From: Plazaster borealis
Lineage: Eukaryota; Echinodermata; Asteroidea; Forcipulatida; Labidiasteridae
Direction of reading: 5' to 3'
DNA: 64,000 nt
Assembly: GCA_021014325.1 (NCBI GenBank)
Contig: CM037463.1
Coordinates: 24,050,526 to 24,114,525 of the forward strand
Below are positions 39,756-51,039 of this stretch, one piece after another (within the stretch, counting starts at the first letter, position 1; the number at the start of each line of letters is the position of its first letter). The notes below the pieces were generated by a model. The model was not told where the DNA came from and searched no databases. It was given only the letters and a program-made list of their open reading frames with translations. The translations under genes were made by a program, and so were the position numbers.

Positions 39756-40530
39756 GATTGTTTATGCTTACACGAGACGCGTACGCGAGCGTTGCGTCAC
39801 AGTAATATCGGAAAAACCTTGACATGACATTTTCATATTACCCAAAATGAATTGATCTAAAAATGGTTTGCGCATTTAAACAAATATATATAAATAACTT
39901 CAAATCTCTGAGACAGAGGATTGAAATAAGTTTGAATTCCAAATAAAAATATTTAATAGTAAAATACACAGATTACAATATTTCAGACGGTAATTTTGAT
40001 CACGGAATTGATACGGGAAGCAAGATCAGCTTTTAGTTGAAAAGCCACCATGTTATTCTTCCGAGATATAAAAACCAATTTCAACCAAGTCTGTAACTTA
40101 TTATAAGGAAACAGTTGATTGTTGTTATAAAAACCCCCAGATGAAGTTGTTGCAATCAAGAGTGCTTGAATGCATTTTATAAACGTCACTGAAAAAATAG
40201 TCCTTTGTGGAAATGTTTATTTACTGTCGTCGTCGATGCATCTTGCTCTCTCCGCGAGCGCCTTATTTATACAATTCCACTTTCAGCACTCACTTGTGTT
40301 ATTAATTGACTTACCTTAAAGGCGAGTTCAAGAAAAAAACAAATGAATGCAGAATTTTATTTAAAATATATTTTTTTGGGGGTGGTCTGGAAGGACTACA
40401 CCAGGCAAAGTAAGATAAGATAAGATAAAATATTTACTATTCCACACTAGGGAGATTAAAACTGGCCTAGATTCAAACAGCGCAGACAAAAACACTCAAA
40501 TTTAGAACAATAAACAAAATGACAGATAGA
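39756..40530. other. Intergenic, no gene seen
   Basis: AT-rich. (AAGAT)n-like tract TAAGATAAGATAAGATAAAA at 40410-40430, preceded by ACCAGGCAAAG, resembles the reversed tail of a retroelement. Confidence 0.35.
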
Positions 40531-40905
40531 TTAAAGGCACTGAATACGTTTGGAAATTGTCAAAGACCAGTGTTCTCACTTGGTGTATCCCAACATTATG
40601 CATAAAATAACAAGCCTGTGAAAATTTGGGCTCAATTGGCCATCGAAGTTGCAAGAAAATGATGAAAGAAAAAACACCCTTGTTGTACAAATGTATGTGC
40701 TTTCAGATAGGAATACAAACTTCTTGCAAGAAGTTTTTATTATTTTAGTGAGAAATTACCTCTTTCTCAAAAACTACGTTACTTCAGAGGGAGTCGTTTC
40801 CTACAGTGTTTTATACTATCAACAGCTCTCCGTTGCTTGTTACCAAGTAAGTTTTTATGCTAATATTTGTTTTGAGTCATTACCAAACGTGTACGATACC
40901 TTTAA
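40531..40905 (+). mobile_element. TM-A element, copy 6
   Basis: Full length, TTAA at both ends. It carries an acceptor-like TATGTGCTTTCAG ending at 40706 and a donor-like ACCAAGTAAGTTT with GT at 40847, so the 140 bp between them is framed like a cassette exon. Confidence 0.9.
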
Positions 40906-41271
40906 ACCGATAAAAGAAAGAACGAACAGCCCTGCATTTGAAAAAAAACCCACCCAACCCAACCCTTCAGGGAAGAAGGGCCTATAGACTGATGGAGAGG
41001 AACAATTGGCTAGAATTTGAATGTTGATGAAAGGCTCTTTTTCCATCTCATTAAAAAAATATTTATTTGTGTCGATGGATGGTTGATTTGTAAATCTCCC
41101 CGAAGATTTCAACTCTAGGTTACTATAATGATAATAACATTGACTTTTTACTATGTTCACCTTATTCGTTGGTTGACACACATTGAGGCGGTTGAACTCC
41201 CAGTCGATGTTAGAAGGAAAAGTACAAAGTTCGTTTGGGGAGACATCTTGTCTAGTTTTTAATCTTGTCTA

Positions 41272-41775
41272 TTAAAGGGATTGTAGACGTTTTGTAATTG
41301 GAAGCCACTGTTTGTTTCAATCCTATATAGTTGTAGATATATACCATAAAACTAACCTTTGGAAATTTCAGTTCAAATGGTGGTAGCGTTTTTGAGATAT
41401 TGCCGAAAGTCTGGAACGGTTATGTCCACGCAGGAAGAATAATCTGCATTGGAATACACAATCTCAGAAGCGTTACTGTCAGTAACGCTTCTCGGTTCAA
41501 ATTTTTGGGGATAAAAAGTGATATCTTTTTCCATAACCGCAGTACTTCGAAGTCTAAATGCATTATACTATCCAAAGCTGCTGTACTTCTTACCAAGTAA
41601 GTTTTTATTGCCATTACTTTCAGAGTCATTACCAAACGAAGCCATTTTGAGATATGGCGGACACATTACTATAACACTGTTTGATTTGGGTAAACTTGTC
41701 TGTATACACCCAAATCCTACAGTACACTTCTATAGTGTCCACCATATCTAAAAAAGGCTAATACAAACCCTTTAA
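41272..41775 (+). mobile_element. TM-B element, copy 5, interrupted near its right end
   Basis: TTAA at both ends. Central hairpin GAAGCGTTACTGTCAGTAAC-GCTTCTC. The right terminal repeat is split after CATTACCAAACG by the 41637-41758 foldback and resumes as ATACAAACCCTTTAA. Confidence 0.85.
41637..41758. mobile_element. Foldback with GAGATATGG ends, copy 2, nested in TM-B
   Basis: AGCCATTTTGAGATATGG is mirrored by CCATATCTAAAAAAGGCT, with GACACATTACTATA/TATAGTGTCC inside. The insertion point is the TM-B right terminal repeat. Exact borders are uncertain by 1-2 bp because no clean duplication is seen. Confidence 0.8.
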
Positions 41776-43452
41776 ATTACAGCTATCCGTTCATATCCAA
41801 TTACAATGTACTCGCACGTATTCTGGATAGGGAAATAAAGTGGTTTTATGTTTTGTCACCCTAGCATGATAAAGGTTATTTCCATTTGCAAGGGGATGGC
41901 ATGAGACATCAGAGTAAGTCTGAATTTACAATAACATCGTGTTGTTCCAAACAGACACATATCTTTAAACTATTATTATACTAAGCCAAGTATCGTTTTT
42001 TGTTTGCCCTAAATCCAAAATCAATTAATTTCAATCCAGATAGCAATCCAAGTTAAAAGACTCGTGACTGTCTTTAACCGTCATCGACGAGCCTTCTAGT
42101 GATGACTATATTATAACCCATCATCATACCATGCCTCCTAATGACGGGTTTATTCACTTTAAAACATCTAAGTATGATGTACCGTGATGATATAAAGGAA
42201 GGACAATTGAATCCCGACTTAGAAATCCGGCTGTTACTTTCCCTCAAGTATTACGAACCTGTTTAACCTTCTTTATCAGTAATTTTTTTTTATAAAGATT
42301 CAACTTCTTCTCCTTTTCCTCTTATTCATTCTGCCCTTATAAGAAAGCAATTAACCGCCACGGGGATGCTAATCTCAGAGCAGAAATCGTCTCTGAACTC
42401 GTTAAGTGACATTTCTTCTTGACTGTCAATGAAACTTGCTCAGTGTTGAAGCTTCCGATGCGAGCAGATTGCGTGCAAGCCCCCCCCCCCGGCGTCGTAC
42501 AAGGCGACAATTGAAGATAATCAACCGTACCTGGCATCGACGATGCGAGCGCCGAGTATTGTCTCAGGTTTCCCCTTAGCAGCGTATAAGACATCCTTTA
42601 TCCGTGGGAAGAATCCAGATTAAATCTGCCAGGTCCGAGCAAATTGTCTTTTTGATTTCCAATATGTGAAAGCATCCCTACTCTAACTTCCTCAAATAAA
42701 ATCCATAATATAACAAGAAAACAAAAATATTTACAACATTTGCTCCTGAGTTTCTGAAATAATGTTGCCGTCAACAAATCACAAGTAGATTTATGCGTCA
42801 CCATACTTGACAATGTCAAAGTTTTTAGGCAGCAGAAATTAATTACTCAACAGACGTATGTATGCAATTTACGACTATTAATTCGGGTAAATGACCAATA
42901 AATCACACTAGTTTTACTACGAGGCAGACGAGCTTTCAATTGAACACCAACAAACATACAATCGCTGTGCCACTGTTTCAACCTCCATGTAAATGGGACC
43001 TATACTTCATTTCAATGACCATTGAACACGGATATCAGGCCCCGTGATTCAAATTGGTGAAGATTTTCACAAGACCTGAACTTTAAGTTCTCCTCTTTCA
43101 TTCAACTGGAAAATCTATCAATCCAATGAATCAATTCATAGTCTAATTCACTCTCTTGCGATTGAAGAACCAATAATTGAAGGCAAATTCTTTTATGGAT
43201 AAGAAGATTGCACTTCAATAAAAACACTTTAAGGAATAGCGTATTTCGGTCGCAGGCAATCTCACAAACAGTGATGCAAGAAGACGAAAGCAATCATGCA
43301 GGAAGGTAAATAAATCAAGAAAGCATCAAAAAGAAAGCGTCAGACAGTAACCCAAGCAACCAATGAATTAAACAAGTAAACAAACAAGCCAATCAATTAA
43401 AAACAAATATATCTTCGTCCAGTTCGTTCGGGTTTTTGTTTACTGATTTAGT
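41776..43452. other. Intergenic, no gene seen
   Basis: C10 at 42481-42490. The rest is unremarkable AT-rich sequence with no supported features. Confidence 0.4.
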
Positions 43453-43796
43453 TTAATAGGCCCTGTACACTATTGGTAAGATCGAAAAACACAAATGTTC
43501 ACAGATTCGCACACAACTTACATGATTTAAAGTAAGTAATGGTTAAAAGGGTTCCTTAAAATATTTCTGCCTAAAATGCTATCGTTTCTGAGAAATGAGT
43601 AAAACCATAGTTTTTATCACGCGTGATATTTTGAAAAAACAGAAAACACACAAGGTCACTTTTCACTGTTTTCTCGTGATCTCGATGACCAATTGAGCTC
43701 AAACTTTCACAGGTTTGTTTGTTCATGCATATGTTGAACCACACAAAATGTGGACACTGATTTTGAGCTGTTACCAAAAGTGTACAATACCTTTAA
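43453..43796 (+). mobile_element. TM-C element, copy 3
   Basis: TTAA at both ends. Contains AAATGTTCACAGATTCGCAC, a central TATCACGCGTGATATT hairpin and CTCGTGATCTCGATGACC. Ends AAGTGTACAATACCTTTAA, close to a TM-A end. Confidence 0.8.
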
Positions 43797-44318
43797 ATGA
43801 GCAAATAGAATTAGCTTTTGCAAACTGCTCACCAACCAAAAGGACCTAATGGCATAAATGCAAAAATAGTTATAGTGGCCTGACGTTTTGACCCATATAG
43901 AGTCTTTTGAGAAATACTCTGCTAAGGTCGAAATGTCAGGCCACTAACAATTTTTTGCATTTAGTTCAACGATATATGCATCTAGAAAGCAATAAATTTA
44001 TTCTCAGGGAAACTTGATTGTACTTCACTTTTACACTCCTACATGATGTAGGGATGTTCCTTTGTTTAGTGTCACGGCTGGGGGCGTGCCTTGGCATTGC
44101 TAACACACCCGAGCGACGCAATCGATATAAAGCAGGAGTTGATGTACAGTCTACACCCGTTTTAATCACATGTCCCTCGGGTAAACACCTGCCCAACACT
44201 CAATTTCCCGACATCACACTTTGTCCGACAAAAACCGACGATCTTCGGTCTCGCTGAAAAAATGTGTAACAATTATTATAATGTTTGTAGGAAAGCACCT
44301 ATACACCCGTCGGGAATT
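43797..44318. other. Intergenic, no gene seen
   Basis: Includes a short inverted pair (TAGTGGCCTGACGTTTTGAC and GTCGAAATGTCAGGCCACTA, about 43874 and 43927). The central GTGTCACGGCTGGGGGCGTG segment is GC-rich but not recognised. Confidence 0.4.
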
Positions 44319-44457
44319 GGGGACTTTTGGGACGCTAGGTGGCCGCAGACTTACCTGGTAAATCCACTGTTCTCTGTGATGTGCGCATGCTCAGAACTAC
44401 GTAGACAAGGAAATTTACCGGGTAAGTCTGCTGCCACCTAGCGTTCCAAAGTCCCCC
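44319..44457. mobile_element. Foldback element with CTAGGTGGCA arms, copy 2
   Basis: GGGGACTTTTGGGACGCTAG on the left is mirrored by CTAGCGTTCCAAAGTCCCC on the right, with GCAGACTTACC and GGTAAGTCTGC inside. CTCF-like words: 44332-44345 (plus) and 44431-44444 (minus), pointing toward each other. Confidence 0.8.
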
Positions 44458-44643
44458 AGTGCTGGGGGTATTTGTTCGACAAATATTTCAAGCCATATTG
44501 TTCACTGACCCGAGTGGCCATTGCAGTTTTCACTCAGATGTATTTACTTCCGGTAAAAGTAAACCGCTTCCTGCTCTGAATTGCTCTTTTACCTGAACAG
44601 CTCGGCACATCGGATCTAACCTTTGACCTGCTCAAGTGAGCTC

Positions 44644-45108
44644 TTAAATGTATGGTCATATATTGGTAAATACTCCAAAAACTTAATGAACAGCCATAAA
44701 GACTAACTTGGTGAGAAGCACTGCGGCTGTTGATAGTATCATAACCATAACTATTTTGAGAAAGGATTCCCCTCGATTTAATATGGTTTGGGACATTTTT
44801 TACCCCAAAACATTTGAATCTGAGAAACGATTCAAGCAAAAATCGTTTCTCAGATTTCTGAGGGTTGGTGTCCGTTCGCAAACGCTGCAGCCAGAAATGC
44901 GGTTGGTACCCGCTATCACCTCGCTAAACGTGGATGGATTCGATGTTCTTCTAAAAATACCCTGACAGCTTTTGCTATTTTCTAAGCAAGTAGACACTGT
45001 ATTCAGCTGCAACTTTCATATGTAACTTTTATTGTATCTTTCTTTATAATTTGCCTATAAATCAGCATTACGTTGACAAAAAACCCCAATCTTTGACCCT
45101 GCCTTTAA
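44644..45108 (-). mobile_element. TM-D element, copy 2
   Basis: TTAA at both ends, about 465 bp. Hairpin TGAGAAACGATTCAAGCAAA-AATCGTTTCTCA. Contains GCGGTTGGTACCCGCTATCA and GTAGACACTGTATTCAGCTG. Its left part ACTAACTTGGTGAGAAGCAC and GTTGATAGTATCATAA is homologous to TM-A and TM-B. Confidence 0.85.
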
Positions 45109-45166
45109 AACGATCGCACTGCAAGCGCTCATCAACTATGGCCCGATTTCACGGCGCTTTCTGCGC

Positions 45167-45519
45167 TTCAAAGGGTGTGTACAACATTGGTAAGGCTGAA
45201 AATATAATTGTTCACAGATTTGCACATAACTTATAAGGTATAAAGATTGTCATGGTGGAAAACTTCTATTGTAATAGTTTTGCTTCAAATGCTATAGTTT
45301 TTAAGAAATGAGTAAAACAATGAGTCTTTATCACTGGTGATAAAATCCGATGTTTGATAACAGTGAAAATATATAATTGGGTTTTTCACTGTTTTCTCAT
45401 GACTCCAAAGACCGATTTAGCTTATACTTTCACTGGTTTGTTATTTCATGTATGTGTTGGGGCATATCAAATGTGGATACTGGTCTTTGACAATTACCAA
45501 TGTTGTATATTTGCTTTAA
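45167..45519 (+). mobile_element. TM-C element, copy 4
   Basis: Starts at TTCA (mutated TTAA) and AAGGGTGTGTACAACATTGG. Central hairpin TTATCACTGGTGATAA. The right TTAA at 45516-45519 is shared with the next element. Confidence 0.85.
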
Positions 45520-45895
45520 AGGAACGTTACAGAAGGCTTGTAATTAAAATTGTCTTTAAGATCACAGATTTACATAAAACTTACACGGTCTAATGATGAT
45601 GATGATAGTAGAAAACATCCCTAGAAATATTTCTGTCTGAAATCCCATATTTGATGAGAAATAAATAAAACTAATTTCCGATTGGAGTTTATCGCTCATG
45701 AGCGTTTTATTCATGCATTGTATAACACATGCAAATGTGTAATCGGTTTTTCACTATTTTCTCGTGACCCAGATGGCCGATCGATCTCAAACTTCTACAG
45801 GTTTGTCAGTTTATGTATATGGTGGATTATATAAAGTGCTTACACTGTTTTGTTTGCAAAAACCAATTCTGTAATGATTCTTTAAGGGCGCCCGT
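45516..45895 (+). mobile_element. TM-C/TM-E intermediate element
   Basis: TTAA-bounded. The left half (ATCACAGATTTACATAAAAC, AATATTTCTGTCTGAAAT) is TM-C-like; the right end (CCAATTCTGTAATGATTCTT) is TM-E-like. Central hairpin ATCGCTCATGAGCG. This mixed copy links the two groups. Confidence 0.7.
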
Positions 45896-46404
45896 TAAAC
45901 GAAAGTCCATAAGAGAAATCCCATGTAACCTGCGCCATCAGAGTGGGCTTCTTCTTATTTAGCAACCTTCTAAAACACACTACATCCCACCTATACGGTG
46001 TGGCCATAACTTCAATTCAATTCAATTCAATTGATTTGATCATCATGTGAAAAACACGTGAAATTTGTTATCCATAGTACACAGCATTAAAAACTTGTCT
46101 GCATATAGGCCTATTCATCTGTTACACACTGAGCGTATCTTTCAAACAGCATAAGATTTCTCTTCAATTGATTTATGAAGGTTTCCAATTTATTCATTAA
46201 GCCGTGACACTTTGAGTAACACCGACGGAGCGGTTTCCACGAGATGAAATCTCACGAGACAAAACGCTTATGCCGTAATCCCAAATGAGCTTAGTAAATC
46301 CTCTCTAATACATACATGGATTAGGTGTGAACTTGTAAATTTAAACAGTATTTGCTGCAGACGACTCTCTTTAGCCAGATTATCCTTAAGACTCCTAATT
46401 CCCT

Positions 46405-46625
46405 TGAGTGATTTACTAGGATCCTTCCTCTCATTTTAACAAAATCCTACACCATTATGGTAACTCAACACCCAAACTGTTGGACTCTGATTATTGTGGT
46501 TTGCCTGATCCCATGAATGATTTACTAGGATCCTTCTTCACTCTTACAAAATCACACAACACGTAACCGAACACCCAAACTGTTGGACTCTGATTGTAGT
46601 GGTATATCTGATCCGTATGTAAAGC
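46405..46625. repeat. Two-copy tandem repeat, about 109 bp
   Basis: GATTTACTAGGATCCTTC recurs at about 46410 and 46519, and CACCCAAACTGTTGGACTCT at about 46470 and 46572. The unit is duplicated once with about 15 percent divergence. An (AATTC)n tract lies upstream at 46014-46034. Confidence 0.75.
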
Positions 46626-46751
46626 ATAATTAGTTTACTACAGCCTAGTCCCCAGTTTAACAGGAACCAAACAAAACAACAGTTGGATTTTGAAGGGGTC
46701 GGGATGGTTGAAGGTACGGTAGGGTATAAACGGGGGTGTTTAAATGGTTTG

Positions 46752-46923
46752 TTCCGACACCCCTATTTTCCGACACACCTAGTGTATTTTCCTATTCCTA
46801 ACCCTAACCCTAACCCTAACCCTAACCCTAATCAGAACCCTAACCATAACCCTAACCCTATGGGGCATGTTAATTACGAGAGGGTTTTCGGAATAGGGTT
46901 GTCGGAACATCGGAATGTCGGAA
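46752..46923. mobile_element. Foldback enclosing a CCCTAA telomere-like array
   Basis: TTCCGACACCCCTATTTTCC on the left faces GGAATAGGGTTGTCGGAA on the right, with further TTCCGACA/TGTCGGAA words. The loop contains about nine CCCTAA units, two of them degenerate (46797-46860). Confidence 0.75.
46797..46860 (-). repeat. Interstitial telomere-like (TTAGGG)n array 1
   Basis: CCCTAA on the plus strand, interrupted by ATCAGA and CCATAA variants. Confidence 0.9.
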
Positions 46924-47591
46924 TATAGAGCAGTCACCGTTTAAATTGATTCTTTCCGGAATATGTCACAACACCGACATTGTTAGTTATCCCCGTCCCC
47001 CATTGCTATATCGTTGGTGAAATTAACACCCTGTCGGTGTTGTCGATACCAAGAGAATCAATTTAACACCTCAGTTTTTGCAGTGTATATTCATTTTAAT
47101 TTTCTAGTTTCAGTGTAATGTATTTAAAAGAGTTGTCACACATTACTTGTTGTACATCCCCCTATTACACATCGTAGTTTTCAAGAAGCACATAATACGA
47201 CTGGGGTTTGATATCGTTATTCGTTGAGAAATTACACTCGTTCCAATCCTCTAGCTTTTCACAAAAAACACCTGTAAAAATTGTATCCATATTGACTTTC
47301 TCCTTTGTAAGATTTTGAATGATAATAAATGACTCTGAAAATTAGTGGCCATAAAAAACTTACTTGGTAAGAAGTACATCAGCTTTGGATAGTATAATGC
47401 ATTTTGAGAAACTTTTCACTTAGAAGTAAAAAAATATCACTTTTTATCCCCCAAAATTTGAATCTGAGAAGCGTTACTGACATTAGCGTTTCTCAGATTG
47501 TGTATTCCAATTGCAGATTATTCTTCCTGCGTGGACATTACCGCTCCAGATTTTCGGCAATATCTCAAAAACGCTACCACCCTTTGAAATG

Positions 47592-48158
47592 GCGTGTCGT
47601 GGCCGAGCGGATAAGAACACCGAAATCAAGCTCTGGTGTTTCTGATCAGCAGAGTGTGGGTTCGAATCCCAGTCGTGACACTTGTGTCCTTAAGCAAGAC
47701 ACTTAACCACATGCTTCGTCCTTCGGATGGGACGTTAAGCCGTAGGTCCCGTGTGTTGTGTAATGCACGTAAAAGAACCCAGTGCACTTATCGAAAAGAG
47801 AAGGGGTTCGCCCCGGTGTCCCTGGTTTGATCGGCAGCATATTGCGCCACAGCACCTATAAACCATTACATGGGGCTTTTTCCAAACCTCGGCTCAGGCT
47901 CCGTCTCCGGCTCCAGGCTTCGTTTGATCTGGAAATTCCATGCAAAATGTGCACTGCTCCTTAATTGGTGACGGAGCCAAAGCCGGAGCCGGAGCCAAAG
48001 CCGAGGTTTGGAAAAGGGCCATGGTGCTATGTAAAGGAATCGGTCTCATACTTCAAAAACGTGGCTCCACAATACCTTGCAGGAAAATAATGAACGTTAA
48101 AAGCGCCTTAAGCGTCACTGAGTGACGGATATGTGCGCTATATAAGAAGCCACTATTT
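47592..48158 (+). mobile_element. tRNA-Leu-like SINE, copy 2, itself interrupted
   Basis: Head GCGTGTCGTGGCCGAGCGGA, T-arm GGGTTCGAATCCCAGTCG, body CCTTCGGATGGGACGTTAAG and 3' end GTGCGCTATATAAGAAGCC. It is bordered by AAATG (47587-47591 and 48159-48163). The element is longer than its siblings only because of the foldback inserted at 47874-48019. Confidence 0.9.
47874..48019. mobile_element. Foldback inserted in SINE copy 2
   Basis: GGCTTTTTCCAAACCTCGGC is mirrored by GCCGAGGTTTGGAAAAGGGC, with GGCTCCG/CGGAGCC words inside. CATGG lies on both sides (47869-47873 and 48020-48024), a 5-bp target duplication. Similar GGCTCCGGCTTGGGCT words near 14836-14880 suggest a further relative there. Confidence 0.88.
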
Positions 48159-48266
48159 AAATGAAATTTCCACAGGTTACTTTTATGGTGTAGGTATATC
48201 TACAACTATATATAGGATTGAAACAAACAGTGGGTTCAAATGACCAAACATATACAACCCCTTTAA

Positions 48267-49125
48267 GTAACTGTTTTAAAAAATCTCTCAGGGTTCAATA
48301 ATTTTCTTCGATATATTTAATAATTATAGGTATGTTGTGTATTGCACGGGTGAAGAATTCAGTATATATAGATAATAATGCTTATTACTGGGCCAGGCAT
48401 ACCAATCAAACATGTTGGTGTGAAGTGACATAAGAGTGGAGGATTGTGGAGGATTGATACCAACTTGTCGCCGAGAAGGGGTTTCCCCGGTGTTTTCTAG
48501 AGCTGTCTGCAGATTGCGCCTCATTCATAACTCTGCACCTGTCGTAAAAACAATGAATATCCGCGCACCACCAGCGCCCATCTATGGCAGTACCAGCTAG
48601 TTTTATGTACAACGTTAACGTGTGTTGTGGGAAGGGCTTTTTGTTTATACAGATGAAATAAACTTAGCTACAGCATCAAAACATCATTTGTAATGCAGAA
48701 TTTTATTAAGGATTTTGAATATTAAACCAAAATATATAGTCAATTTGCCGCCGTCTCAGTCGACCTCAATATATCACGTTGATTGCGCGGATAGTCTAGA
48801 GCGACTGATAATAAAACACTCTATTTGATTGCTGTACCGTACAACACACCATGAACCACGGCGATTATCACAGCACTCATCACGTTCTTAATTCATCCAT
48901 CAATTTGGAACTCATCTCCCAAAGTGATTGAAACTTCAGCGAGACAATCACTAAATTCAAGAATCAGAAGATAGTAATAGTTTAAGCCCTTTAACATGCA
49001 AAGGTCTCGTTAGAGGAAAGGGTTGATACAAGAGTATTGTGTATAACCATGGAGGAAGGAAATAACCGGAATTGTTTTTGAAGAAAAAAAATGTGCGGTG
49101 CCGTTCGAACCATAAGGGACTAGGA
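48267..49125. other. Intergenic, no gene seen
   Basis: AT-rich with no supported feature. Confidence 0.4.
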
Positions 49126-49335
49126 TAACGCTTCTCAGATTGTGTATTCCAATGCAGATTATTCTTCCTGCGTGGACATAACCGCTCCAGATTTTCGGCA
49201 ATATCTCAAAAGCGACCACCTTTCGAAATGAAATTTTCACAGGCTAGTTTTATGGTGTATATATATAGGTCCTATTTACTACTATTGAAACAAACAATAA
49301 GCTCCAACTACCAAACGTGTATGATGCCTATAAAC
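49126..49335 (-). mobile_element. TM-B element fragment
   Basis: Only the half from the central hairpin outward remains: ACGCTTCTCAGATTGTGTAT, CTGCGTGGACATAACCGCTC and the terminal ACCAAACGTGTATGATGCC. The other half is absent. Confidence 0.8.
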
Positions 49336-50084
49336 TATTGTAATCAGTCAAACCTATGTTGTTTACCAAACACTGTACAAAAGGATCACCTACGTGGCAC
49401 CAATTATGTAATGTAGGTCAATTTCAACTTTTATTATATTAAAAAACTGCTCTTTTTTTTTTAAATCTAGTATAATTTGTCTGATCCCTGAACAATTCGA
49501 AATGAACTCTCAATTGTAAGAAAAATATTTGAATCTTGATCATTTATCGTCTATCAAATATTATTAACTTTCATGGTTAGAAATTGTTTGAGGGATGGGG
49601 CGGGGATAACTCAAGGAGTTGGGGAGGGGGTAACAACAATACCTTCTTACAACAGCATATCTTAATCATAATAAATAACAACTATTGTCTACAGCTTAAA
49701 GAAAGAAATTGTTTTCTCCGTCAAACTTCCTGAGTCACATTCACTCCAGTCTATTTTTAGCTAATATCTTATAAAAGATCGAATTCAGAAGCAGGGGTGT
49801 CTATTTTTAGGACTGAAGCTTTTCAAAATCTGTCGATGAACAGGATGGTCAGTTCTGAAACTAGAGGAGGTGTATTATAACATTTCCATAGAGTTTTGAT
49901 TTATCTGTGAGCTTGGCGATATCGCATGTCTTAAAGATGTAGCGTTCGCGGTTTCCAGTGGCTAAATTTCTGAAACAGTTTTTTCATTTATTTCCCCTGG
50001 GTTCTAGAAGCCCTTTGCGCCCGAAATGAATCCTATTTGAAAGGAAAATCGGATTGCCTTGGAGAAGTTATAACTAAGCAGTTA
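49336..50084. other. Intergenic, no gene seen
   Basis: Unremarkable AT-rich sequence. Confidence 0.4.
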
Positions 50085-50340
50085 TTGTAATTCTGTACTT
50101 TATCTTGATTCAAAGACAGTCAATTTACAAAGGTTGGGGTGTATTGCCAACATTGCAATAACCTTATTTTGATCCAAAGAGAGTTAGTATTGCAGAAGCT
50201 TGCGGTACTGCCATGTAAGCTGCCATAATTACAATGCTGTACCTTATCTTGATTCAAAGAGAGTAAAGCGCGGCAGAGGTATTGCAAACATTACATTTTG
50301 GTATGCTGTACCTTATATTGGTTCAAAGAGATTAAACACC
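50085..50340 (+). repeat. Cluster of the TACCTTATCTTGATTC motif (four copies, plus)
   Basis: Copies begin at about 50093, 50157, 50236 and 50305 (spacing 64, 79 and 69 bp). The best is GCTGTACCTTATCTTGATTC followed by AAAGAGAGTAA. Each is preceded by a variant of GCCATAATTACAAT. Confidence 0.8.
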
Positions 50341-51039
50341 AGTTGCTGCTGAAGACAACATGCTTCTTTAAGCTCATGTCCTGAGAAGACGCTCCATCCG
50401 TCCTGTGTCTTAATTTGATATTTCGCATATTGTGTGCACACAGAGTTAGATGACAACTCTACACCCACGCAGTTTGCCGTGTGACACCCCCCCCCTCCTC
50501 CCCGGACACCAAGGCCAACTTCATAGCGGTTTTAAGCGCTGGATTTTATTGCAATACATGTATTGAGGGTTTGCATAATGTTTTTTAATACCATTCGTAT
50601 GAAGCTTTCACAAAGTCCAGAGGGAATTTCGAATTGTTTTTCCTGGCACACAATTTGTATGTAGAATATACAAACTTCATATAGAATTGAGCTTAAACAA
50701 ACTTCCAAATGCTTCCCTTAAATCAATAAATAAATTGAGACAAATATCAACATCATGTTTGACTCACAAAAAATCCATACAACTCCCACAAAGGATACTT
50801 CAAAATATATAACGAATCTGCATTTCCCATTATATGCATATAAGAAACACATCCTCGTCAAATAGCATTGTCGATAATCCGAAACGGATAGTCACCCCAT
50901 CTGTGGTTTTTCCATGGTTTGTGTTTTTTACCGTGTTTTTCTTGGCTTCGATAGTGGACATCTGTTGTTTTTTATTCAAGCACAAGTCTTACAAACTAGG
51001 CATATTATTAATCTGCTAAGTTTGACTGGCCTAACACAG
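50341..51039. other. Intergenic, no gene seen
   Basis: C8 tract with CTCCTCCCCGG at about 50487-50506. Otherwise AT-rich. Confidence 0.4.

Larger units (their letters stand above)
47320..48266 (-). mobile_element. TM-B element, copy 6, interrupted by a SINE
   Basis: The left part ends CTACCACCCTTTGAAATG and the right part resumes AAATTTCCACAGGTTA, together reconstituting normal TM-B order. Left TTAA is unclear; right TTAA at 48263-48266. Hairpin GAGAAGCGTTACTGACATTA-GCG is slightly imperfect. Confidence 0.8.

Noticed and set aside
46797..46860. Chromosome end or fusion point
   Set aside because: Array is short, has non-telomeric sequence on both sides and sits in a foldback.
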